Assembly (NCBI RefSeq): GCF_030551755.1
Contig: NZ_JAUPEC010000009.1
Span: 62,001 to 126,000, forward strand
DNA length: 64,000 bases
Direction: 5' to 3'
From: Pseudocolwellia sp. AS88
Lineage (GTDB): Bacteria; Pseudomonadota; Gammaproteobacteria; Enterobacterales; Alteromonadaceae
The notes under the pieces were generated by a model that did no database searches, was not told where the DNA came from, and saw only the letters and a program-made list of their open reading frames with translations. Position numbers and translations under genes: made by a program. How positions within the stretch are numbered: the first letter of the stretch is position 1; each line of letters starts with the position of its first letter. This document shows, one piece after another, positions 38,461 to 48,738 of this stretch.

Positions 38461-39939
38461 TTAGCTCTGCACTTTTTTGATAGCCGCTAACCAATGGTTA
38501 TACAAATCGTTTCTTTGCTTAGGCAACATACTTGGTTCAAACTTTCGCTCACAATGCCACATACTGGCTAACTCTTCAGTAGAAGAAAACACACCAGCCT
38601 GCAAACCAGCTAAATACGCGACACCTAAAGCCGTAGTTTCGATAATTTCAGGTCGATCAACTTCAGCACCTAAAATATTCGCTAAGAAAGATAATACCCA
38701 GTTGTTAGCAACCATACCGCCATCAACTCGTAACTTGGTTAAACGTAAACCGTCACTTTCCATGGCTTTTTGTAAGTCTTTCGTTTGATAACAAACTGAC
38801 TGTAATGCTGCTGTAACTATTTCTTTAATACCTGAATCACGCGTTAAACCTAAAATTGCACCTCTAGCATTAGGATCCCAATAAGGAGCACCTAAACCAG
38901 TAAATGCAGGCACTAACACAACACCATGGTCGAAAGGCACACCTTCAACAATACCTTCAGCTTCACTCGCATTACCTATAAATTTTAAACCATCTCGAAT
39001 CCATTGGATGGTAGCACCTGCCATAAAAATACTACCTTCAATAGCATAGGTAGGTTTACCATTTAGTCGATATGCAACGGTAGTGAGTAAACGGTGTTTT
39101 GAAACAAGAGGTTTATCTCCTGTATTCAACATTAAAAAACAGCCGGTACCGTAAGTACTTTTCGCCATACCTTGTTCAAAACAAGCTTGTCCGAATAAGG
39201 CTGCTTGTTGATCCCCTGCTATACCTTGAATTGGAATGGCTTCACCTAATATTTCAGGAGAAGAAAGTCCAAACTCACACGATGAATCCATCACTTCAGG
39301 TAATAATGAATTTGGAATATTAAACAAAGCTAATAGTTCTTCATCCCACTCTTGACTATGAATATTGAAAATCATAGTACGAGAAGCATTTGTAGCGTCA
39401 GTTCTATGTACTTCACCTGAGGTTAAATGCCATAGAAGAAAGCTGTCAACGGTACCAAAAGCTAATTCTCCTTTATCTGCCTTTTCTCTAGCGCCTTCTA
39501 CGTTATCTAATATCCATTTAATTTTAGTCGCAGAAAAATAAGGGTCTAATAACAAACCCGTTTTACTATTAATCAATTCAGCGGTTTCAGGACTATTTAT
39601 AGAATCACAATATTCTGCAGTTCTTCTGTCTTGCCAAACAATCGCGTTATATACCGGCTTACCTGTTTTTTTGTCCCACACTAAAGTAGTTTCGCGCTGA
39701 TTAGTTATACCTATTGAGATCACTTGGCTAGCAGCGATGTTGTTCTCACTTAAAACACGCTGACAAACATCAACAACTGTGTTCCATATATCTTCAGGTT
39801 TATGTTCAACCCAACCATTTTTCGGAAAGTGTTGTTCAAACTCTGCTTGTGCAACTGCAAAAACTTGACCTTTTGTAGTGAATAAAATGGCTCTAGAACT
39901 TGTTGTCCCTTGATCTATCGATAAAATATATTTAGACAT
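38461..39939 (-). CDS. glpK: Glycerol kinase
   Basis: 492 residues of the FGGY kinase family. ATP-binding [14 protein letters not shown] at the N-terminus, [30 protein letters not shown] and [13 protein letters not shown] are glycerol-kinase signatures. Makes glycerol 3-phosphate from glycerol. It is transcribed divergently from glpR, and no glpF facilitator is present between them. Confidence 0.97.
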   Translation of the reverse strand: MSKYILSIDQGTTSSRAILFTTKGQVFAVAQAEFEQHFPKNGWVEHKPEDIWNTVVDVCQRVLSENNIAASQVISIGITNQRETTLVWDKKTGKPVYNAIVWQDRRTAEYCDSINSPETAELINSKTGLLLDPYFSATKIKWILDNVEGAREKADKGELAFGTVDSFLLWHLTSGEVHRTDATNASRTMIFNIHSQEWDEELLALFNIPNSLLPEVMDSSCEFGLSSPEILGEAIPIQGIAGDQQAALFGQACFEQGMAKSTYGTGCFLMLNTGDKPLVSKHRLLTTVAYRLNGKPTYAIEGSIFMAGATIQWIRDGLKFIGNASEAEGIVEGVPFDHGVVLVPAFTGLGAPYWDPNARGAILGLTRDSGIKEIVTAALQSVCYQTKDLQKAMESDGLRLTKLRVDGGMVANNWVLSFLANILGAEVDRPEIIETTALGVAYLAGLQAGVFSSTEELASMWHCERKFEPSMLPKQRNDLYNHWLAAIKKVQS

Positions 39940-39974
39940 TGTGATAACTTTTATTGAGTAAATAGGTTATATTT

Positions 39975-40034
39975 ATTCGATAATGCACATAAAAAATCGC
40001 TAAAGCAATAATTAATTTTCTATATCGAACATTT
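39975..40034. promoter_or_regulatory. Possible GlpR operators upstream of glpK
   Basis: ATTCGATAATGCAC (39975-39988) and TATCGAACATTTATA (around 40023-40036) resemble the TTCG/CGAACA half sites known for GlpR-type (DeoR family) repressors. The CGAACA core also occurs twice before glpD. This is pattern similarity only. The rest of 39940-40228 is AT-rich with no other feature recognised. Confidence 0.4.
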
Positions 40035-40228
40035 ATAAAGATTTACCAATTGTGAACAAAAATACTTATATGTGATAATTATTGTTAGATAAATACGCTT
40101 AGCCACCTGCTTATGAATATGATTATTTAAGTGATTAAGCGTGTAATTAACTTATACATTAACTAATAAATATACAGATTATTTATAGATAAATAGTCGA
40201 TTAAAAAGACCAAATTAAGGCTATCAAA

Positions 40229-40987
40229 ATGAGTTTAAATCAACGCCAAACTGAGTTGGTAGAATTTGTACATAATAATGGGTTTGTGAATATTGATACC
40301 CTAGTTCAACATTTTGACGTTACACCGCAAACCATCAGAAGAGATTTAAATAAACTTGCTGAAAATGGCAATATTATTAGACATCATGGTGGCGCGGAAG
40401 CAGCATCAAGTAGTGCAAATACATCTTATCAATCACGTAAAATAATGAACTTAGATGCTAAAGAAAAAATAGCAAAACAAGTTGCGAGTATGATACCCAA
40501 TGGCGCATCAGTTTTTATTAACATTGGTACAACAACAGAGACTATTGCTAAAGCTCTGCTTAATCACTCCAACTTAAATATAGTAACGAATAACATTCAT
40601 GTAGCGACCATTCTATCGGCTAAAGAAGACTTTACTGTGATTATTGCTGCTGGAGAAGTACGCCATAAAGATGGTGGTATTATTGGTGAAGCCACATGTG
40701 ATTTCATCAGTCAGTTTCATATGGATTTCGGCATTATCGGGATTAGTGGTATCAGTAATGATGGTTCTTTACTCGACTTTGATTTTAGAGAAGTTAAAGT
40801 TGCACAAGCTATAATACAAAATTCAACGACCGTTATATTAGCGACGGATCATTCAAAGTTTGGTCGAAACGCTATGGTCAAACAAGGTAATATTTCACAA
40901 ATAGATCACTTCTTTACCGATGAAGTACCGCCGGGTGATTTGAATGAGATTTTAGAAACTAATAATGTTCAAACTTATGTTGTTTAA
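40229..40987 (+). CDS. glpR: DeoR-family glycerol-3-phosphate regulon repressor
   Basis: 252 residues. N-terminal helix-turn-helix (RQTELVEFVHNNGFVNIDTL, VTPQTIRRDLNKLAENG, IIRHHGGA) followed by the sugar-phosphate sensing domain (NIGTTTETIAKALLNH, IVTNNIHVATILS, GIIGISGISNDGSLLDFDF). Length equals E. coli GlpR. It lies between glpK and glpD and is expected to repress both until glycerol 3-phosphate binds. Confidence 0.93.
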   Translation: MSLNQRQTELVEFVHNNGFVNIDTLVQHFDVTPQTIRRDLNKLAENGNIIRHHGGAEAASSSANTSYQSRKIMNLDAKEKIAKQVASMIPNGASVFINIGTTTETIAKALLNHSNLNIVTNNIHVATILSAKEDFTVIIAAGEVRHKDGGIIGEATCDFISQFHMDFGIIGISGISNDGSLLDFDFREVKVAQAIIQNSTTVILATDHSKFGRNAMVKQGNISQIDHFFTDEVPPGDLNEILETNNVQTYVV

Positions 40988-41083
40988 TTAAACCCAGTAA
41001 GAGCACAGCTATTCTTTATAATTAATGCAGTTGTTCTGCATTTTTTATGTCTAAATATTATTTATTTTCTTTATTACTTGCAT

Positions 41084-41102
41084 TCGAACACAAACGAACA
41101 TT
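41084..41102 (+). promoter_or_regulatory. Possible GlpR operator upstream of glpD
   Basis: Two CGAACA units in direct repeat, spaced 10 bases apart (41085-41090 and 41095-41100), about 100 bases before the glpD start. One helical turn spacing and the shared core with the glpK upstream region support a regulator site. Confidence 0.4.
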
Positions 41103-41196
41103 AAAATACTCACTAACGAAAATCATTAAGTGCCATTAAGTGATAGTTTGATGATTTAATTATTAAGTAACACATTTAAATAAGTGAGTGAACAAA

Positions 41197-42699
41197 ATGG
41201 ATAATACCTTTGATATCGTTGTTATAGGCGGTGGTATAAACGGTACAGGTGTAGCCGCTGATGCAGCAGGTAGAGGTTTGAATGTTCTATTATGTGAACA
41301 AGACGATTTAGCATCTGCAACATCATCAAATAGCAGCAAACTTATTCATGGCGGTTTACGTTACTTAGAGCATTACGAGTTCCGTTTAGTTAGAGAAGCT
41401 TTAGCCGAGCGCGAAACACTGATTAAGAATGCTCCTCATATTATAAAGCCTTTAGCTTTTCGTTTACCTCATCAAAGACATTTAAGACCTTCATGGATGA
41501 TCCGTATCGGTTTGTTCATGTACGACAATTTAGCTAAGCGCGTTACCTTACCTTCTTCTAAAGGCATAAAGTTTTTAGAAGATAGTGCTTTAGTACCTTC
41601 AATTAAAAAGGGCTTTGAATATTCAGATGGTTGGGTAGACGATGCTCGATTAGTTGTTCTTAATGCGATCTCAGCAAAAGAAAACGGCGCAGCTATTTTA
41701 ACGCGCACTCAATGTATTAAAGCATACAGAGAGAATGACCTTTGGGTTGTTGTACTCAAAGATGTTTTAACTGGTAAAGAAAAAACAGTTAAAAGCAAAG
41801 CTATCGTAAATGCTTCAGGTCCTTGGGTAGCTAAACTATTTAGTGACGCTCTAACGATTAAATCGCCTCAGAAAGTTCGATTAGTAAAAGGCAGTCATAT
41901 TGTTGTTCCTCGTATACATGATGAAGAGCAAGCTTACATGCTACAAAATGCTGATCAGCGTATTGTATTTGTTATACCGTTTGAAGATGAATTTTCTCTT
42001 ATCGGTACAACCGACGTTGAATATGACGAAAATCCAAGAGACGTTAAAATTTCTGACGATGAAATTAACTACTTAATCAATATCACCAATGAGTACTTTA
42101 AGAAGAAAATCTCACGATCTGACATTGTCACTACTTATTCAGGTGTAAGACCTTTACTAGATGACGAATCTGACTCTGCCCAAGCCGTTACTCGTGATTA
42201 CACATTAGAGTTAAGTGATGAAGATGATAAAGCGCCTATTTTATCTATTTTTGGTGGAAAAATTACCACATACAGAAAACTATCTGAAGCCGCTGTAAAT
42301 AAAGTAGCCCCCTATTTTAGAAATATTGGCGATAAGTGGACAGCATTAAAAGCATTACCCGGCGGAAACTTTAAAGATAAAACAGATTTACAAGCTGAAA
42401 TTGAAAATAAATATCCGTGGTTATCGTCGAGTTTAATTACTCGTTATGTTAGAAGTTATGGCACCTATACCTATTTATTTTTGAAAGAAGCCAAAAATAT
42501 AGAATCTTTGGGGCAGTGTTTTGGTAAAGATTTATACGAGATTGAAGTAAACTATTTAATTGAAAGTGAATGGGCTTTAACGTTAGAAGACATTATTTGG
42601 CGACGTAGTAAACGAGGCTTATATTTAACAGAAGCAGAGAAAAACAAACTACAGCACTTTATAGATAATCACCCTTTGATTATTAAACGTTTATCTTAA
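41197..42699 (+). CDS. glpD: Aerobic glycerol-3-phosphate dehydrogenase
   Basis: 500 residues from the ATG at 41197, preceded by AGTGAG eight bases upstream; a GTG three codons earlier is possible. FAD-binding VVIGGGINGTGVAADAAGRG, SNSSKLIHGGLRYLEHYE, GTTDVEYDENP and IFGGKITTYRKLSEAAV are signatures of the flavoprotein. It passes electrons from glycerol 3-phosphate to quinone at the inner membrane, giving dihydroxyacetone phosphate. It follows glpR by about 210 bases. Confidence 0.97.
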   Translation: MDNTFDIVVIGGGINGTGVAADAAGRGLNVLLCEQDDLASATSSNSSKLIHGGLRYLEHYEFRLVREALAERETLIKNAPHIIKPLAFRLPHQRHLRPSWMIRIGLFMYDNLAKRVTLPSSKGIKFLEDSALVPSIKKGFEYSDGWVDDARLVVLNAISAKENGAAILTRTQCIKAYRENDLWVVVLKDVLTGKEKTVKSKAIVNASGPWVAKLFSDALTIKSPQKVRLVKGSHIVVPRIHDEEQAYMLQNADQRIVFVIPFEDEFSLIGTTDVEYDENPRDVKISDDEINYLINITNEYFKKKISRSDIVTTYSGVRPLLDDESDSAQAVTRDYTLELSDEDDKAPILSIFGGKITTYRKLSEAAVNKVAPYFRNIGDKWTALKALPGGNFKDKTDLQAEIENKYPWLSSSLITRYVRSYGTYTYLFLKEAKNIESLGQCFGKDLYEIEVNYLIESEWALTLEDIIWRRSKRGLYLTEAEKNKLQHFIDNHPLIIKRLS

Positions 42700-43187
42700 T
42701 CGAGATACTTATCAAAGATGACAGTTAAATATATGCAGAGAAGAAACTCGCCTGATGCTTTTCTCTCTGCTTTAGTATTAAAGCTAATATAATAGGTAAA
42801 TATTCTTAAACTAATCACCTAATAAAACTTAACATCATAAAAACAACAACTTGATAGATACGCGTTACCAAATAAAGGCGTTTTATTTATATCAAGTCAT
42901 CTGTTTTTGTTTAACTATCACTTCATGGTGTTTCAGGATAGGTACTTGTTAAACGTTTTAACGAGTAAGAATTATCAATAAATCTGTAACCCTTCCGAAG
43001 AGCTAAATTTAAAAAAAATGATACAAGAACCACATTTATCAACTAAAAGCTAAAGCTATTTCTTTATGATATAAATATGAATTCACCGTGCAATATTTCT
43101 TTTTAAACGCTATTATCGTTAAAATAATAAAAACACTACAAAAGGTACTTTTTAGATTGAACTCTAAAGTATTAGGTTTCCTTTTTC
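42700..43187. other. Intergenic region with probable glpD terminator
   Basis: 488 bases without a gene. GCAGAGAAGAAA (42735-42746) can pair with TTTTCTCTCTGC (42759-42770) followed by TTTAG, a plausible glpD terminator. The remainder is AT-rich and must contain the promoter for the EAL gene; I see no repeat, tRNA or further conserved structure. Confidence 0.5.
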
Positions 43188-45752
43188 ATGCAAGTTATCT
43201 CTTTTCTAGAACAGGCCAATAAAACAATAAAGGTTGGCTTTCTATTTTTCTTCATTGCTTCGATAAGTCTTGTTTTATGGTTAGTTGCCAAAAATCTATG
43301 GGGCTTAGGCGATTACCCAAGTATTGTTTCAACACAAACGCCTATTGAATATGAATATTTACTCACAGCAGAACAACAGCCTGATTTAGAACCACCAATT
43401 TCGAGCATGCATTTGTTTGTTAACAAAGAGCGCCTAGATTCAAATAAAATAAGTGACAACTTTTACTGGGTTAAGTTAACTATAACGAATAAAACCGACA
43501 ATAAGCTAAACAGAATTTTACATATTGATGCTCTTTCAGAAAATATACATTCGCATTACAAAGTCACTAAACAAAAAGCCCCTATAGAAAAAATAACATT
43601 AGAAAATTCAATTTTTCAGCACATGTTTCCACATTTTTCTTTTAACTTACCCGCACATGATTCTCTTTCCTTTTTTATTCAACTTAAAACAAATACTAAC
43701 CGTGTTGCTCCTGTAAAAATATATGACTACGCATACTTTGACCGATATATTCATACTTCTATCGCCCTATTTGGTGCCTTTATAGGTATAGTTTTACTGA
43801 TTTCTAAAAACAATATTGCTTTATATATATCTCTCAAAGATAGAGTGAATTTTACCTATGCAGCTTACTTAATTTGCACCTTCTTAGTGTTTTCAACGAG
43901 TAGTGGTTTTGGTTATTTATTGTTTTCAAATGACTTTCAATTATGGCTAAATCAGCAGAGTTTATATTTTCAATATGCTCTTAATATTTATTTGATCATT
44001 TTTTCTTTGTATTTCTTACAAGATAGAATAATGACAAATAAGGTATTTAAAATAAGGTTTTATACCCTTATCGCAACTTTTATCGTATTAGTTTTAGCTG
44101 CGCAGTTTGTCTTCTCTAGCCACTTAACTATTTTCCTATGGTTACAACCTATACTTTGGCTATTCGGGATATTAGTTGTTTTTAGAAACATTAATAAGAA
44201 ATTTGTTTGGGCGAAGTTTTATTATATTTCATGGCTTCCTTATTTAGCGGGTTCCGTCACTCAATATTTAATTTCAGTTGGCTATGTGGAGTATTCATTT
44301 GTTGCTAAAAATGCTTTTATTCTCGGTGTTATTACACAAATAGGTTTTATCGCTTTAGCATTAACAGAAAGAATGAGGAAGAATGAACAAGACAAGTTAC
44401 ATCACCTCAGTCATCATATTAAGTCTGGTTTACCACGACAGTTAAATTTAACAAATACCATAAAGAGACTTAGTGATAATAATGAAAAATTTAGTGTGAT
44501 TGTTATCCAACCTGAGCATATTCAAAACATGCAACATTATGTTGATGACATAACTTTATTTGCTTTATTTAAGCGATTTAACCAGAGCTTAAGCTTATAT
44601 TTTAATAATAACAAAGCCATTAGCCCAATTACCTTTGATAATGAAAAGCTTAGTTATATTCAAGGAAAGTGTATTGGTTTTATTGTAAACCTAGATGAGC
44701 TTAAAGTATCAACTGAAGTTTTTATTCAATCGATACAAAACATTCTGTGTAAAGCCTATACGATAAAAGATCTGAATTTATCATTAACCGGTGTCATTGG
44801 TATTGCTCATTACCCAGAACATGGAACAACAAGCAAACAATTAATTAAACATGCAATTTTAGCGATCAGAGAAGCCCAAAACACGCCTGAGAAATGGGCA
44901 ACTTATGAAACGCATACTCGAGATAATTCAACTTTCTTACTTGAACTTGCTTCTGATATTCAACATGCTTTACGTAATAATGAATTACAGATATATCATC
45001 AACCACAAGTCGATCTAAAAACCAGTAAAGTCTGTGGTAGTGAATGTTTGATCCGTTGGAATCACCCAACTAAAGGCTATATTTCTCCATCAATATTTAT
45101 TCCGGTAGCGGAAGATATGGGTTTGATTAATAAGATCACTTTATGGGTTTTAGAACAGTCTCTAGCTCAACATACATTAATTATGGAAGACTACCGAAGT
45201 CATATGGTGTCTATTAATATTAGTGGCATCAATTTAACATCTAAAGGCTTTTATCAAGAAATGTTAGATATAGTGGACAAATTCAACGTTCCTACAGAAA
45301 AAATTATTTTTGAAATAACTGAATCCGCTAACATTGCCAAAAATGAACATGCTGTACAAGTGATAGATAAATTTACAGCTTTAGGGATAAAAGTAAGTAT
45401 TGATGACTTTGGTACAGGTTATTCATCATTAGCCAATTTAGATAAACTGCCCTTTCAGGAATTAAAGATAGATCAGCAATTTGTTGAAAATATTCATAAT
45501 GATGAAAAACGCCGTGTAATAGCAGAAACTACCGTAAAAATGGCAAAAGGTGTTGGCTTAGAAGTTGTTGCTGAGGGACTAACCACGTTACAAGATGAAA
45601 CGACATTATCAGCTTTTGGTTGTGATATAGGCCAAGGATATTACTACTCTGAAGCTTTGCCTATTCGAACATATTTAGAATGGTTATCGGCCCAAGTAAA
45701 TGGCAAAACACCCGATGATTTTCATGGTGAGTTCATTCCAAAATCAACATAA
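43188..45752 (+). CDS. 7TMR-DISM-type membrane protein with degenerate GGDEF and EAL domains
   Basis: 854 residues. One N-terminal helix (FLFFFIASISLVLWLVA), an extracytoplasmic domain of about 150 residues (FYWVKLTITNKTDNKLNRIL), then seven transmembrane segments (about 190-400), the layout of 7TMR-DISM receptors. The following GGDEF-like domain has lost the signature (GKCIGFIVNLDELK), so it should not make c-di-GMP. The C-terminal EAL domain keeps Glu619 (motif reads ECLIRW), Asp739-Asp740 in DDFGTGYSSL and KIDQQFV, so phosphodiesterase activity is likely. It may lower the c-di-GMP that PelD senses. The ligand is unknown, possibly a sugar. Confidence 0.9.
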   Translation: MQVISFLEQANKTIKVGFLFFFIASISLVLWLVAKNLWGLGDYPSIVSTQTPIEYEYLLTAEQQPDLEPPISSMHLFVNKERLDSNKISDNFYWVKLTITNKTDNKLNRILHIDALSENIHSHYKVTKQKAPIEKITLENSIFQHMFPHFSFNLPAHDSLSFFIQLKTNTNRVAPVKIYDYAYFDRYIHTSIALFGAFIGIVLLISKNNIALYISLKDRVNFTYAAYLICTFLVFSTSSGFGYLLFSNDFQLWLNQQSLYFQYALNIYLIIFSLYFLQDRIMTNKVFKIRFYTLIATFIVLVLAAQFVFSSHLTIFLWLQPILWLFGILVVFRNINKKFVWAKFYYISWLPYLAGSVTQYLISVGYVEYSFVAKNAFILGVITQIGFIALALTERMRKNEQDKLHHLSHHIKSGLPRQLNLTNTIKRLSDNNEKFSVIVIQPEHIQNMQHYVDDITLFALFKRFNQSLSLYFNNNKAISPITFDNEKLSYIQGKCIGFIVNLDELKVSTEVFIQSIQNILCKAYTIKDLNLSLTGVIGIAHYPEHGTTSKQLIKHAILAIREAQNTPEKWATYETHTRDNSTFLLELASDIQHALRNNELQIYHQPQVDLKTSKVCGSECLIRWNHPTKGYISPSIFIPVAEDMGLINKITLWVLEQSLAQHTLIMEDYRSHMVSINISGINLTSKGFYQEMLDIVDKFNVPTEKIIFEITESANIAKNEHAVQVIDKFTALGIKVSIDDFGTGYSSLANLDKLPFQELKIDQQFVENIHNDEKRRVIAETTVKMAKGVGLEVVAEGLTTLQDETTLSAFGCDIGQGYYYSEALPIRTYLEWLSAQVNGKTPDDFHGEFIPKST

Positions 45753-46101
45753 TATCAAGAGCGAGATGAAAGGCTTAGTACCCACCAAATTTATAGTAAT
45801 TGTTTACTCTGTAACTTAATTTGAGGTCTTTCAACTCTATACTTGAACTGATAATCATCACTTAAGCTCGGTTGGTTTTATTACTCAACCTAATCTAATA
45901 TTTAACGTTGTAAGATAATAATCTTTTATAAATAAAATTCTGTCTTCATCATCTTTCTAATCTCAGCAAAGCTTTAAATCTCCTACTTACTTTATGTAAA
46001 AGTGCTGTACTACATTTTCTATATTATTAACTGAACAATAATTACAATTTAAACAAAAAAAGCCTGCTTTCGCAGGCTTAGTTAAGATGAAAGATCAACC
46101 A
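45753..46101 (-). terminator. Intergenic region holding the TonB-receptor terminator
   Basis: The terminator itself is AGCCTGC-TTTC-GCAGGCT at 46061-46078, followed on the minus strand by a T run (complement of 46054-46060), ending the receptor gene. The rest of this stretch, between convergent genes, is AT-rich with nothing recognised. Confidence 0.75.
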
Positions 46102-48489
46102 TTAAAAATTCGATCTGAATTGAACACCAAAGTATCTATCAGCATCACGTGGTACTTGATACCTGAAACCATCGCCACTGTAACTCGTGAAGAACTGCTC
46201 ATCTGTCAGATTTTTACCTATTAATGTGAAACGGTACTTATCGTCGTTAAACGAGAAAGCAACACTTGCATTTAATAAGGCGTAATCTGGTAGTTGAACT
46301 TCTGGACCAAACTCACCTATATTACTAGGTAAAGTAGCAACCTGCTCATCAGTATAAACATATGATGCATTCCAAATAATGTTCATACCTTCAAGCTCAG
46401 TTACATATTCAGTTGCAAGAGAGTATTTTAAATCAGGTGAAAATGGAACATCTAAGCCAGAACGATCTGTACAGCTTTCACCAACAGGACAGAAAAACTC
46501 GTCAATTTCAGCGTCAACTTTAGCTAAACCACCAGAAATAGTTAAGTTATCTGATGCTTGCCAAACAAAGTCAGCCTCAATACCTTGAGTCGAAACATTA
46601 CCGGCGTTTGTTAAACGTGTAAGTGTTACGCCACTTGAATTATCAAAGTTATTCGCCTGGAAACCTTCGATTTCAGTCTTAAAGATAGCAGCATTAAATA
46701 CAAAATTACTTGATGCATACTTATAACCAATTTCATAAGCATCATTCGTTTCTTCTGCAATTGGAGCAGTATCTGATTCAGCCATGTTATAGAACACATT
46801 AAAACCAGGACCTTTATAACCTTGCGACCAAGTAGTATAAACCATACTCTCATCATTAATATCGTATTGAGCACCTAACTTGAATGAAGTATTAGTGTTA
46901 TCTGTGCCACCAGCGAAATCTGTGTTTTCTGTGGCAGGTCTAACACCAACACCACGACGACCGTATTGATCATTACTTATTCTAGTGTGAGTAAAATCGA
47001 TCTCGTCATTTGTATAACGCGCACCAAATAATAATCTAAAATCATCAGACACGTGATATTTACCATCCCCAAATAATGCCCAGTTCACAAATTCTGTTCG
47101 CATGTAAGCTGTAGCACTAACAATGTCATTAGCATTACAAGTAATACCTTCAGCCGAGATAAAATCCGAAACTTCAGTATCTGTTGGAGCATCAACACCT
47201 TGTGTTGTCATCAAGTAATTTGAAATTGCATCATTTAATTGACCACCATTATTCTGGCAACTTGCATCACGTGTAAAATTTCGCTCGGAATCCATTTTCC
47301 AAAAGAATGCACCTGCTTGCCAATCTACAGCCTCACCTAACGGTGATGCTATACGTACTTCTTGTGAAAATTGACGCCAAGTTTGTGGTCCAACATCATG
47401 AAGTTGAAATGGAGGGGTATTGTCGAAAGTAACTAAGTCTGTTGAGTCACCAGCAATAGAAGTAAAATCACCTTCACGATATTCAGTGTTTTCCCATTCT
47501 CTGTAGGCTGTAATTGAAGTTAACGTATAATCCCCTAACTCTTTATCAATTTGAACTGAAAATGCTGTGGTATTATCAATAGTACGAGATTCAAAATCAT
47601 GGTCAACTAAACGTTGGTCTAGGTCAAAGTCAGCAACACCATCAACTATACCATTGCTATTAGGCGCTGCTTTTGAATCGGGATTACGTCCGCTTGGTAA
47701 TCCTTCCACATCAGCACAACAATCATCATTTGATTCAGCACTCTCAAAGATAAATAAGGCTTTTGTATCAGACGAGACTTCTAGATCAAGCATCGCTCTA
47801 AAACCCTGTTTATCGTAACCGTTTACATTTTCGTTATTATATACGTTGTATAAGTTACCGTCGTAGCCTGATTTAGTAACAACAATGCTCGCGGCTGCAC
47901 TGTCATTAATTTCGCCTTGAAGTTTACCTTTGATTTTATATTCGTTGCCTTGGAATAAGGTTGCTTCAACCATCCCCTCTGTTGCACCAGAAGGTCGTTT
48001 AGTTGTAATATTTACAACACCTGCTGAAGCATTTTTACCAAATAAAGTTCCTTGTGGTCCTCTCAGTACTTCGATACGTTCTAAATCATATAAATCAGTA
48101 AATGCCTGACCTGAACGCCCTAATACAACACCATCTACAACAGTTGAAACACTAGGTTCTGCGGCAACACTGAATGATATAGTACCAATACCACGAATTG
48201 TAATTGCAGAATTACGACTTGTTGTACCTTTCTTAAAACTTACTGATGGCACTAAATTTTGAAGGCCCTCGAAGCTGCTTGAAAAAGATGAGTCTATTTG
48301 ATCACTACTTAAAACAGAAACGGCTACTGGAATTTCTGAAACACGTTCAACACGCTTTTGTGATGTAACGGTAATTGTTTCTAAACCTTCATTTTTTTTA
48401 CTTTCTTCTGCTAATGTTGGCATAGCGATACTTGTGATAGCTAATGCTGAAACAATCGCTAATGAAAGCTTGTTTTTTTTGTTGTTCAT
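46102..48489 (-). CDS. TonB-dependent outer-membrane receptor, putative glycoside importer
   Basis: 795 residues. Signal peptide (LSLAIVSALAITSIAMPTLA), a TonB-box-like ETITVTSQ, a plug domain (SSSFEGLQNLVPSVSF, EVLRGPQGTLFGKNASAGVV) and a barrel ending FGVQFRSNF. It imports a substrate across the outer membrane using TonB energy. A perfect palindrome TCTTATATAAGA lies 162 bases upstream, shared with the GH31 and reductase promoters, so I place it in the same regulon. No sequence feature reveals the substrate. Confidence 0.93.
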   Translation of the reverse strand: MNNKKNKLSLAIVSALAITSIAMPTLAEESKKNEGLETITVTSQKRVERVSEIPVAVSVLSSDQIDSSFSSSFEGLQNLVPSVSFKKGTTSRNSAITIRGIGTISFSVAAEPSVSTVVDGVVLGRSGQAFTDLYDLERIEVLRGPQGTLFGKNASAGVVNITTKRPSGATEGMVEATLFQGNEYKIKGKLQGEINDSAAASIVVTKSGYDGNLYNVYNNENVNGYDKQGFRAMLDLEVSSDTKALFIFESAESNDDCCADVEGLPSGRNPDSKAAPNSNGIVDGVADFDLDQRLVDHDFESRTIDNTTAFSVQIDKELGDYTLTSITAYREWENTEYREGDFTSIAGDSTDLVTFDNTPPFQLHDVGPQTWRQFSQEVRIASPLGEAVDWQAGAFFWKMDSERNFTRDASCQNNGGQLNDAISNYLMTTQGVDAPTDTEVSDFISAEGITCNANDIVSATAYMRTEFVNWALFGDGKYHVSDDFRLLFGARYTNDEIDFTHTRISNDQYGRRGVGVRPATENTDFAGGTDNTNTSFKLGAQYDINDESMVYTTWSQGYKGPGFNVFYNMAESDTAPIAEETNDAYEIGYKYASSNFVFNAAIFKTEIEGFQANNFDNSSGVTLTRLTNAGNVSTQGIEADFVWQASDNLTISGGLAKVDAEIDEFFCPVGESCTDRSGLDVPFSPDLKYSLATEYVTELEGMNIIWNASYVYTDEQVATLPSNIGEFGPEVQLPDYALLNASVAFSFNDDKYRFTLIGKNLTDEQFFTSYSGDGFRYQVPRDADRYFGVQFRSNF

Positions 48490-48650
48490 ATAGTTCCCCG
48501 ATTTACTTGTTGTTATAGATTGTTATATTTATTTGGTTATTCATGCTCTTTTGAGCATTTGTATTATTATTTTCTAGTGATTGAATTTTGGTTAAATCAT
48601 CAACACTGTAATTTTAGATTACACGCTTATAATAGATAAAACAACTAATA

Positions 48651-48662
48651 TCTTATATAAGA
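48651..48662. promoter_or_regulatory. Operator copy 1 (TCTTATATAAGA), upstream of TonB receptor
   Basis: A perfect 12-bp palindrome, identical to copies before the GH31 gene and the aldo-keto reductase gene. It leaves an untranslated leader of about 160 bases before the receptor start. A related shorter palindrome TCTTATAAGA sits at 48720-48729. Likely target of the GntR/UTRA regulator encoded at 52935. Confidence 0.7.
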
Positions 48663-48738
48663 CTAAACACATAAAATATGTATATATATCAAGAGCTAGA
48701 AGTAAAATAACTAGCTAACTCTTATAAGATCCTATCAT

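Noticed and set aside
38461-42699. A glycerol facilitator gene (glpF) in the glp cluster
   Set aside because: No aquaporin-type open frame with NPA motifs exists between or beside glpK, glpR and glpD in this window.
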